Source: Nitrospiraceae bacterium
Lineage (GTDB): Bacteria; Nitrospirota; Nitrospiria; Nitrospirales; UBA8639
Reading direction: 5' to 3'
DNA: 32,884 bases
Assembly (NCBI GenBank): GCA_003523945.1
Contig: DOFS01000365.1
Location: 946 to 33,829 of the forward strand
Part shown: one piece after another, positions 15,258-27,200 of the stretch
Position numbering within the stretch: position 1 is the first letter of the stretch
Layout: every line of letters starts with the position of its first letter
Made by a program: the position numbers and the translations under genes
Notes under the pieces: generated by a model
What the model was told of the DNA's origin: nothing
What the model saw: only the letters and a program-made list of their open reading frames with translations
The model's database searches: none

Positions 15258-18200
15258 CTTGATATGTGAAGGCACGATTGCCGATGAGAGAGCCTCCCGA
15301 TTGTTTTTGGATGTATAGGGCCGGGATTCAGGATGTTGAGCGCAACCGCCGGATGTCACGGTTGCGAGGGAGGTATTGACCTGAGATGCCAGAATTGCAA
15401 TATGTGAAGTATCGAATATGGAATAGTGATTGCCGGGTATTTCATACACTTCAACTCCGCCCTGAGTGATGCTTTCCCAATCCTTCTGGGCTTGTTTGTT
15501 TATTTTTGTACGATGAGCACTTGCCTGAAAAAGAGTAAGCTTTCCTGAATAGGACTTGGGATGATATGCATCCAAAGCTTTTCGAAGGGATTCAAATACG
15601 TCCCAAAGTTGTTTTATGTGGGAGAACTGCATTCCAACTGGTAACACCCCATGTTGAAGGCCATATTTCCAAAGCGCTCTTAATGTGGCGTCCTGGCCTG
15701 ATTGTGAAGTTCCAGTTTCATGGAATATTTCAGTTAAATGGATCCGTTCCCCGCGTGAAAGATTTCTCCAAAACTGCCTAAGAGTGCTTTGGGGGTTTAT
15801 GGTTGCAGACCACGATCTTTGTTGAGGCAGAAAACTATCAATGAGAATGAGAATCTCAACGTGTTGACCCATTGCTTCCAGCTGTCGGGCCATTTCATAG
15901 GCAATGACACCGCCCAGGGACCACCCCGCGAGATGATAGGGACCTAAGGGATTCAGAGACTGAATACTTCGAATGTAATATCCGGCAAGTTCTTCAAGGG
16001 AGGGGCTAAGGCCAAGCGTTGGAATAAAGTCAATGGCTTGCAACGCATATATGGGATATTCTTTTCCTAAATATCGGACCAACTCCTGGTAGCAGGAAAT
16101 GCCTCCCCCAACGGGATGGACATAGAAAAACGGCGGAAGGGTGCCTTGGGGTTGAAGGCAGACCAGAGAAGTGTCCGGCTTGGGAAAGTCTAAATTGCCA
16201 GATTTTTTTTCTACGGCTTGTACCCTGGGATCCTCGGAGGCCTTTGAGGAAATGGGTTCTGCATTTTCCATGCTTTGTGATTCCTTGAGCTGAGTCACCG
16301 TTTCAGCAAATGCCCGCACAGTGGGAGCTTCAAACAAGGTACGAACAAATATTTCTATGCCAAACGCTTTGCGCACTTGTGAAATCAATTGCATGGCTAA
16401 GAGCGAATGGCCGCCTAATTCAAAGAAATTGGTTGCACGTCCTATGTCTTTTATGCCGAGGACCCTACCCCAAATTTCGGCAAGGTTTTCTTCTGTGGTA
16501 GTTTGGAGTGGCTCGAAACGTTCTGGAACCTCACAAGGCAATTGGGGAGCCGGGAGCGCGGTTCGGTCAATTTTGCCATTTGGGGTTAAGGGAAATTTGT
16601 CAAGCTGAATAAACCAATGGGGCACCATAAATTCAGGTAATTGTTTTCTTAGGTAAGCCTTTAATTCTTCGATCGATGGAGATGTTTGCGAAAACGCAAT
16701 CTGATAATAGACCACCAATTGTTCCTTGCCCGGTGCATCTGTACGAATGACCACCAGGACCTGGGCCATAGTCGGCCATTGTACTAAGGTCTTTTCAATT
16801 TCATCCAATTCAATACGAAAACCCCTCAGTTTCACCTGGTGATCAAGTCGTCCTAACCAGGCAATTGTTCCGTTTTCACAGTACTTCGCGCAATCGCCTG
16901 TACGATATACCCGTCTTCCTCTACTTTGGTGGAAGGGATCAGGGATAAACCGTTCTGCTGTCAAATCGGGACGATTCAGATACCCACGGGATACACCATC
17001 CCCGCCAATAAAGAGTTCTCCTGGAACGCCAATCGGGACGGGCTGCAATCCGGTGTTTACAATATAGGTATGTGTATTGGCGATGGGGGAGCCAATCGTG
17101 ATCCGGGGCGGTTCCGATGGAGCGATTCGGGTATAGGTAGAAAAGATGGTTGTCTCGGTTGGTCCATACAAATTCCAAAGTGCCCTTCCACGTTTGAGTA
17201 ACTGATGGGCGAGGTCTTCAGATAGGGCTTCCCCGCCAGTGAGGATGATTAAATCGGGCTTGCCTCTCCAATTGGCCTCCAAGAGCAGGCGCCAACCGGC
17301 CGGGGTGGCCAGCATCTTTGTCACAGATTGGAGAGACAGCGTTTCTACTAATTGATGGCCATCCTTGATCTGAGCCTGGCTGGCTAGAATAAGACGTCCT
17401 CCGAAGGCCAATGGGGAAAACACCTCAAATATGGAGATATCGAACGAAAGATTTGTGGTGGTCAAAACAATATCCGACTCAAAATTTTTTAATTTCGATT
17501 CCACATCTAATAAAAAGTTGACAACTTTTCCATGTTCAATCTGGACACCCTTGGGTCGTCCGGTTGAGCCTGATGTGTATAAAACATACGCAAGTGAGCT
17601 GCCGGTGAGAGGTTGTGAAGGTTTCCTATTTGATTGGGTCGTGATCATTGACCAGTCTCGATCGAGAGAGACTTTGATTAAAGATTCCTGTGGAAAAAAT
17701 GACTCCAGGCATTCTTGTGTCACGACAACGGGAGTTTGGGCATCCTGAGTCATGAACCGGAGACGCTCCAGAGGATAGGTAGGATCGAGAGGCACATAGG
17801 CTCCCCCTGCCTGCAAAATACCCAACAGGCCAATGATGAGTTCCGGGGCGCGTTCATGACACAAACCCACTCGAACCTCTGGACCCACTCCAAGCGATAC
17901 GAGATAGTTGGCTAATTGGTTGGCGCGGCCGGTTAACTCTCGATAGGTTATGTGGTGGTCTTCGTAGACCAGCACGATGCCATCAGGCGTGCGCAATGCC
18001 TGTTGTTGCACCAAGTCATGGAGACAGACCTCAGATGGGTAGTCCGTGGAGGTGTTATTCCATGTCTCTACCAGTTGATGCCGTTCTTTCGAAGATAAGA
18101 GCGGGAGGCTGTCAATCCTCTGATCTGGATTAGCCACAACTTCCTCTATCAACAGAGTGAAATGCTGTATGAATCGATCAATGGTCCTGGCTTCAAACAG

Positions 18201-21200
18201 ATCTGTCGCATACTCCACGCTTCCCTGGATTGAAGAGCCGCTATCTGTCAATGTCATGGCTAGGTCAACTTTGGCTGTTCCTCTGTAAACTGCTTCCTCA
18301 CGAACGTCTATGCCGGGAAACCGTTGAAGATTATCGAGAGGAGTGTAGAGATGAAATAAAACTTGAAAAAGCGGATTCCTGCTGGGATCGCGATTGGATT
18401 GTAATTCTTTAATCAGGTTCTCAAACGGGAGGTCTCGATTGGCATAGGCATCAAGACACGTCTCCTTTAATCTTAAAACCACGCGGCGAAATGTCGGATT
18501 TCCGTCAAATTGTGACCGTATTAAAATCGTATTGATAAACAGCCCAATGAGTCCTTCTACTTCGTCGAGTGGGCGTCTAGCCACAGGAGTGCCCACCACC
18601 ATGTCTCGTTGGCCGGAATATCGATAGAGCAATACTTGGTACACTCCAATGAGGAGCATGAACATAGTCAGGCCTTCTCCTTGGCACAGAGACTTCAGCT
18701 TGGATGTGAGAAGTGCCGGAATCGAAAACCGTTGATGACCACCCCGGTAGCTTTGACGCAGGGGTCGGGGATGGTCCGTAGGAAGGTCAAGGACTGTCGG
18801 CACATTCTCAAGTTTTTGACGCCAATAGGCACGTTGTTTTTCGTACTCGGCCCCTTGCGACCACTCCCGCTCCCAGATGGCAAAGTCCCCATATTGCAGC
18901 GCCAGGGGTGGTAGATCTGGCGTCCTTCCATTCAGGCAGTCTTGATATAATTTACCGAGGTCTCGCCACAGAATTTCCATGGACCAGCCATCGGCAATGA
19001 TGTGGGGAAGAGTCAGAGATAGCCAGTGCTCTTCAGACGAAAGCTCCAGGAGCATGACACGAAATAAGGGGCCACGGCTTAGATTAAAGGGGCGTTCGGC
19101 TTCTTTGTCGGCCAGTTCCCGGGCTCGCTGATGCGGAGTGCTTGATGTCCACTCCCTTAAATCGTGGTAGATGATGTCTACCTGAGATTTTTGCCCAACA
19201 AGTTGGGAGGGGATGCCGTCTTCTGAAGTAAAAGTCGTTCGTAGCGTCTCATGCCGGAAAACCAGCAGATCCAGGGCCCGCTGTAAGGCGGAAACATTGA
19301 GGGTCCCACATAATCGAAATACTTTTGGGATATTATAAAGAGAAGTATCGGGGTCCCATTGCTCCAGAAACCACAAACGCTGTTGTGCAAAAGATAGGGG
19401 AAGGAGGCTGCCCCGTGTGTGCTTTGCTATATTTGGTCCTGGAGATTTGACTGTCTGCCTTGTGAAAAAACTCGCCAGAGTGGCAATCGTAGGATGGTCA
19501 AATAGGACACGAACTCCAACCTTGATGCCGAAGATTTTTTGAATTCGTGAAACCATCATCATGGCCAGGAGTGAATGGCCTCCCAGGGCAAAGAAATTAT
19601 CGTGGCGCCCTATGACCTCAACTTTGAGGATCTCGGCAAAAATTTTAGCCAGACGCGATTCATCAGAAGTTTGTGGTGGAATCACAATTTCTGATTGACT
19701 GGTTGATGACGGTGGGGCAGGAAGCGCATGTCGGTTGATTTTTCCATTCGGCAGACGGGGAAGCTGCTCCAAGAGCATAAACGTCGAAGGAATCATATAT
19801 GTGGGGAGGTACTGGGAGAGAAAATTCGTGATCTTTGATTTTTCCAATGAGGCATTCGTGGGGGTACCCACCACATACGCGACCAATCGTTTTCCCCCGG
19901 AAGGCATGGCCCAGGGGTGGACCACGGCCTGTTTCACTTCAGGATGTCGGCGTAGGACGACTTCGATTTCGCCCAATTCCATCCGGATTCCGTTGATCTT
20001 AATCTGGTGGTCCCGGCGGCCGAGATACCGGATTGTCCCATCCTCCTGAAAACAGGCCCGATCTCCGGTTTTATATAAAGTGGATGTGTTGAGCTCAGGA
20101 AACGGATTGGGGATGAAGACAGCCTGTGTGGCCCTCGGATTATTCAGATAGCCGAAACCCACACACACCCCTCCTAAATGGAGTTCTCCCGGAACCCCTA
20201 CCGGTACCAGATTCAAATGGTCATCCAGGATCACGGCCTTTACATTCTTTAACGGGCGCCCAATCGGGATCGGGTCCGAACAGGGATCCGGGACTTCATG
20301 ATAGATCGTACTAATCGACGCCTCGGTCGGACCGTATGCATTCGTGATCCGAACGCCCGGGCAGCACCTACGAAACTGATTAACGCGCAATGCGTGTAAT
20401 GCCTCCCCTCCAATCAGCAGGTGGCGCAAAGAATCGAGCCTGGTTGGTAATAGAGGCTGCTGTTCCACTTCGTCCGCTAAAAGCGCAAACACAGAGGGAA
20501 CAAAACCGGTGAGCGTGATACGCTCCTGCTCAATGAGCTGCAGGATGATTACCATTTCTAACCATGGGGTCGGGGAAGGCAGAACAAGGCGTGCCCCATG
20601 GGTCAGCGGCCACAGACATTGCCAAATGGATGCATCAAAGGTATGTCGTAAGGTGAGTAAAACGACATCGTCTTCTGACCAGGGGTACCGTTGTTGCATA
20701 TTCCAGAGACGATTGACGATACCCCGGTGATGATTTATGGCCCCCTTGGGTACACCTGTCGAACCGGAGGTAAACAGGACATAAATCGGATCTTCAGATT
20801 GTACGGGAACGTTTACATTTTCTGTGAGAACAGAAAGGGCAGCAGCATCGACCTCCATGACCTTTTTCTCCGCCCACAGGTTTTTGAATCCAGCAGGATC
20901 TTGGTTGGCGAGCACGACAGGGCTGGAAAGCTGAGTGAGAAGAGTTCTCAGTCGCTCTGGTGGCCATGCAGGATCGAGTGGGGAGAAGGCTGCGCCTATT
21001 TTCATGATTGCAAGGTAACTGATAATCAGTTCCACGCTTCGCTCCATGACAACCGGTACCACATCACCGCGGAGAACGCCTTGCTGTTGAAGCTGTCGGG
21101 AAAGTCGATTCGCCTTGCCATTGATTTCCTGGTATGTCAAAGATTGCGATTCAAAAACCACGGCGATGGCCTCGGGGATCCGGGCCGCTTGAGCTTCGAA

Positions 21201-24200
21201 GAGGTGGTGTACGCAAGCCCCGAGGGGATAGCTGGTGGTGGGGGCATTCCAGTCCACCAGCTGTTGGCGGCGTTCGGCTTCGGTCAGAAGCTCAACGGCA
21301 AACACCGGCTGCTCCGGATTTGCGACCAGGGCCTGCACCAGCTTGTAGAAATGTGTCATCATGCGGGTGATGGTCGCGGCGGCAAACAAATCTGTGCGGT
21401 AATCCACGACCCCCTTGAGGGCGTTGTCTGCCTCCACGAACGTCAGATTGAGATCAAATTTTGCCAGCCCGCCACGGTTCGGCAGGCGCTCAATCTCCAC
21501 CCCGGGCAGCGTCAAGTCCTGACCATCCTGCGTCTGCAATTGCAGCATCACTTGGAAGAGCGGATTGCGACCGGGATCCCGCTCGGGCTGCAGTTCTTCC
21601 ACCAGTTTTTCAAACGGAAGATCCTGGTGGGCATAGGCGTTCAAACACACCTCCTTGACCCGGGCAACCACCTCCGCAAAGGTCGGATTGCCGGGTAGGC
21701 GGGTGCGGAAGAGTAAGGTGTTGACGAACAAGCCAATCAGCCCTTCGCTCGCTGGATGCGTCCGGTTGGCCATGGGCGAGCCGACGACGATATCGGTTTG
21801 GCCGGTATAGCGGGCCAGAAAGACTTGAAAGGCTGCCAGGAGCGTCATGAACAGCGAGATGCTGGACCGATGACTGAAGATGTGCAGGGCCTGCGTCAGT
21901 TCAGCCGGGAAGGTGAATTGGTGCTTGGCCCCCCGATAGGACGGCACCACCGGGCGGGGGTAATCCGTGGGAAGCTCAAGGACCGGGGGCGCCCCGTCAA
22001 GTTGCCGCCGCCAATAGGTCACTTGGTCGGCCAAGACGTCGCCTTGCAGCCAGTTGCGCTGCCAAATCGCAAAATCGGCATATTGGCAGGGGAGGGCCGG
22101 CAGGGAGGCCGGAGTACCGGTGAGCTCCGCGGCATACAGCACGGACAATTCTTTCAGCAGGATCTCCATCGACCAGCCGTCGGTAATAATATGATGCAGC
22201 GTCAGGACGAAGACGGCCTCGGTCTCGGCCACCCGCAGTAAGTGGGCCCGCGCGAGGGGCCCCCGGGTTAAATTAAAGGGCCGCTGCGTTTCCTCGGTGA
22301 TCAGCCGCAACAGGGTGGCCTCGCGTATCTTTTCCGCCTCGTCGGGGACCTCGGTCAGGGTCAGGGTTGGGTATGCCAGTTCCGTCAAGGATGGGATGTG
22401 TTGATAGGGGAGGTCATCGACCACCGGAAAGACGGTGCGCAGGCTTTCATGCCGCGCCACGAGAGCCGCCAGGGCAGCGCGTAACGCGTCAACCCGGAGC
22501 GGTCCCCGCAGACGAAAGACCGAGGACACGTTGTACAAGGCACTATTGGGCTCCCAGTGCTCTAAAAACCATAATCGTTGTTGGGCAAAAGAAAGCGGGA
22601 GATGTTTCCTGGAGATAATCGGAAGGATTTCATCAAGCTCTGTGGGTTTCCTTTTGCCTAACTCAACCCCCAACTCCTTAATGGTTGGCGCCTCGAATAG
22701 TTTACGGATGGAAAGTTCTTCTCCAAATACTTTTCTTATCCGAGAAATGAGTTTCATGGCCAGTAGTGAATGGCCACCCAACTCAAAAAAATTATCTTGA
22801 CGTCCCACCCGTTCAACCTTTAGGACTTCTCCCCAGATTTTGGCTAACAGTTCTTCTTTGGGGGTCTCTGGAGGGACGAATTGGTTCGATTCGTCTATGA
22901 CTCCTCTAGGAGCTGGTAACGCACGATGGTCGACTTTCCCCGTAGGAGTTAGCGGTACCACATTCAGCATGACCCATGCCGAAGGAATCATATAGGCCGG
23001 CAGGCGAACACCCAGAAATCGTTGTAGCTCTAACGGTTCAAAAATTTCACTGGCGGGTGAGGGCGCAACATAGGCCACCAACTGTTGTTGCCCTGCCTCC
23101 TCACGCACCACGACTACGGCTTTGCTCACGCCGGGGTGTTGTTCAAGTTCTATTTCAATTTCTCCCGTTTCAATCCGATAGCCACGAAGTTTTATCTGAT
23201 GGTCGATTCTTCCAAGGAATTCAAGTGCGCCGTCTGGGTGATATCGCACCAGATCGCCAGTTCTGTATAAACGCTGGCCTTCAGCATGGTTAAAGGGACT
23301 TGGTACAAATCGCTCTGCGGTCAAGTCGGTTCGGTTGATGTAGCCTCGTGCGAGTCCCACCCCTCCCAATAACAGTTCTCCCGTCACACCAATAGGGACC
23401 GGATGTAGCCATTTGTCCAAAACGTAGGCTTCTTCGTTCGCAATCGGGCGCCCGATGGGCGGGCGAGGGGGCCAATCCTTGCATGGCCCTTTCAGTGTAT
23501 AGGCGGTGCTGACATGACTCTCTGTTGGTCCATACTGATTGTGAAGAGTGCAAAGAGGAAGTTTCTCAACGAATCGTCTCAACGAATGTGTGATCTGGAG
23601 GGCCTCGCCGGCCGTGATGATCTCCTGTATCCCGGTCGGCATCAATTCCCAGAATTCTGCGATCTCCGCGAGTTGATTGAGTGCAACGACTGGCAAAAAT
23701 AATCGTTCAACCTGTGCCGTATTTAGGAGTTTTAACAAGCTAACGGGTTCCTGGCGTTGTGTCTCGTTCATCAGGACCAGGGTTCCTCCAAATCCAAGGG
23801 TCGCAAAAATCTCTTGAACCGATACGTCAAAATTGAGCGAGGTGAACTGCAAGGTGCGCGCATCCACAGGCACGGTCGTATGCCGATGTTGCCACGCCAA
23901 GAGATTGACTATCGCCTGATGTGTCATTGCCACGCCCTTAGGCTGTCCGGTTGAACCAGAGGTATAAATCACATATGCCAGATTGGTGGGTGTGACACGG
24001 GTATGTGCAACTGGGCTAGAAGGTTCACGAAACGGTATAAGTGTCTCGTCAATCCACACGTGGTGAACCCTGGATTCGGTAAACAGATCCTGGAAGCCCC
24101 GCTGCGTGACCAATACTGAGACATCGGCATTCGTCAGCATGAAGGTCAGGCGTGCCCGAGGGTAAGTGGGATCCAGGGGAACATAGGCCCCGCCGGCTTT

Positions 24201-27200
24201 CAAAACCGCAAGTACGGCCACAAGCATGTCTACGGATCGTTCCACGCACACACCCACAGGAATATCAGGTCCCACTCCAAGATGCTGGAGATGCCTCGCC
24301 AAAATGTTGGCCTGGTGATTGAGCCGTGTGTAGGTCACGGCCTCTTCACCGAATACGATAGCGATCGAATCGGGCGTTTGGCGCGCTTGCTCTTCAACGA
24401 GCTCATGCACACACCTATCTTTAGCAAAAGCCGTTTCTGTGGCATTCCACTGAACGGTTAATTGATTATTTTCGGCATCCGTGAGAAAGGGGAGTTGATC
24501 TACCTTCTGCGTCGGATCTGCAATGATTTCCTCCAGCAACCGTTGATAATGTCCGATCAGCCGTAAAATCGTGGCTTCCTCAAATAAATCCGTCGCGTAC
24601 TCGACACCGCCGTATAAACCGCCGCCTCGATCTCCTAACGAAAACAGTAAATCAAATTTTGCTGTGCCACTATCAAGAATTTGTCGACTAGCGGCCAGGT
24701 TGGGAATTGTCACTCCCGGATCGTGAGGGGTATACAATTGAAACATCACTTGAAAGAGCGGATTTCGGCTGATATCCCGTTCGGGTTCTAATTCTTCTAC
24801 TAATTTTTCAAATGGAACATCTTGATGGGCATAGGCCCCCAGACACACATTACGCACCCGTCCCAGGACTTCTTGAAATGTTGGATGACCAGATAAATCG
24901 GTACGTAACACTAGCGTGTTTGCAAAAAATCCGTTTACCAACTCCAACTTTTCCTGCGATCGATTGGCGATGGGGGTACCCACTACCACATCGAATTGCC
25001 CGGTATAGCGTGCGAGTAACACCTGAAAGGCAGCTAGCATCACCATAAAGAGTGTCACGCCTTCTCGCTCGCTGATTTCATGAAGCGCGTGAGCCATCTT
25101 TTCGGAAAATGCAACTGGCTGGCGACGCCCGCGGTAACTCGGTACAGCCGGGCGTGCAAAATCTGTCGGCACTTGCAGCATGGGTGGTGCCCCGGCCAGT
25201 TGATGTCGCCAATAGACCATGTGGTCCTTGAGACGCTTCCCCTGAAGCCATTCTCTCTGCCATATTGCAAAATCTGCATATTGCAATGGTAACGGAGCGA
25301 GATTCGGTATTTCCTTACTCAGCGCAGCTTGATAGCACACCAACAATTCCCGAAAGAGCAACTCCAAGGACCAACCGTCAGAAATAATATGGTGCAGCGT
25401 CAGTAAAAACAGATAATCCCCCTCAGCAAGGGTGATGAGAGTGGAACGAACTAACGGACCGACAGCCAGATCAAAGGAGCGATGAGATTCGGCAAGCGCG
25501 AGAGCAGAGATGTGTTGATCACGACCCTGAGGGTCTTCCTGCGACAAGTCAATCGTGTTGAGAGTTATGGCGAATTCACGGTGAATAACCTGAGTCGGAA
25601 CTCCGTCCTGCTCGACGAACGTGGTGCGCAGAGTTTCGTGGCGATTCACCAGGCTTTGTAATGCCTGCTCCCATATCGTGATGTGAATGGACCCACGTAA
25701 CCGATAAGCCACAGCCATATTGTAAAGAGGACTATTTGGCTCCCAACGATCCAAAAACCAGAGCCGCTCCTGTGCAAAAGAAAGTGGGATTGGTACTGGC
25801 CTCGTTAGAGATCCCAAGATGGGCACAGTCTCATCTGCCACCTCGGGATTGAGTTGAGTTATCACTTCAGCAACGGCTTGGACTGTTGGCGTGTCAAAAA
25901 GCGTTTGCAACGGTAGTTCGACATTCAACAACGTGCGTACCCTTACCACGACCTGCATGGCTAATAGGGAATGGCCACCTAGAGTGAAAAAATTGTCGGT
26001 TATTCCTACTTGCTGCACCCTCAATACCTGAGCCCAAATTTCACTTAGGAGGGCTTCAGTCGGTGTGCGAGGTGCGAGGTAGTGATGTGCTTTGGAGCCT
26101 TTGAAGACGGTTGGTGGGGGTAAGGCTTTTCGATCAATTTTGCCATTCGGCGTTAAAGGTAGGGCATCCAAAAACACGAAAATGCCTGGAATCATGAATG
26201 ACGGAAGTTGCTTCCTGAGAAACTCCTGAAGAGTTTTCTGTCTGATACTCAGCTTGGTTTTGTTAGGGTATTCTAGTGAGTCCACCACATAAGCGACCAA
26301 TTCCGGATCCGTGTTCACGTCGGTACGTAAAATTACCACACTCTCCTGGACATGGTCATGTCGGGAAAGAACCTGCTGGATCTCTCCCAACTCAATCCGA
26401 TGGCCTCTGACCTTCACCTGATGGTCGATACGGCCTAGGAATTCAAATTCTCCATTTAGCCGTTGTCTCACGAGGTCACCGGTTCGATATAAACGTGCGC
26501 CGGGATATGGCCCGAAAGGGTCAGGGATAAATTTTTCAGCCGTCAACCCGGGTTGTTGCCAATATCCCCGTGCCAACCCCTCACCCCCAATGTAGAGTTC
26601 TCCGGCTATTTGAAGGGGCACCGGACGTTGCCCTGAATCTAAAACGTAGGCCTGAGTGTTGGGCAAGGGTCGCCCAATGGTGCCTGGGTCATGCGGTTGA
26701 CGTAAGGCACCAGTGGAATAGGTGGTCGCCTCGGAAGGCCCATACAGGTCATACACTTTCTTGGCATGTGTCTGCTGATATAGTGAGGTGACCAATGCAG
26801 GCGTTAAGGGTTCACCAGCCAGATTGATGACCTGCACAGAGGAAGGAATTGCGTCAGCTTGGAGCAAGGCTAGCATTGCAGATGGGACCGTATTCACGAG
26901 TGTGACCCGATCGGCGGATGGGAGGACCGGCAAATGTAAGGAATTCTTGGCTAAGACAACGGTTCCTCCCCAGCTTAGGGGTCCGAATAATTCAAAGACT
27001 GACAGATCGAAACAAATCGAGGTTGAAGCCAAGACGGCTTCATATTCGGTCGGAGAGAAATGTCGGGCGAACCAGTAAAGAAAATTGACAACACTCCCAT
27101 GTTCAATAGCTACTCCCTTGGGTCGCCCCGTAGAGCCTGAGGTATAAAGAATATAGGCTAAATTTTTTATCCCTACGTTTGCTTGTGACGGAAGGCTTAA

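Noticed and set aside
20691..21698. 335-residue open frame on the plus strand
   Set aside because: It lies antisense to modules 2-3 of the giant NRPS, mostly over the GC-rich C domain, where antisense frames stay open by base composition. Its sequence resembles no known protein and the NRPS frame is unambiguous.
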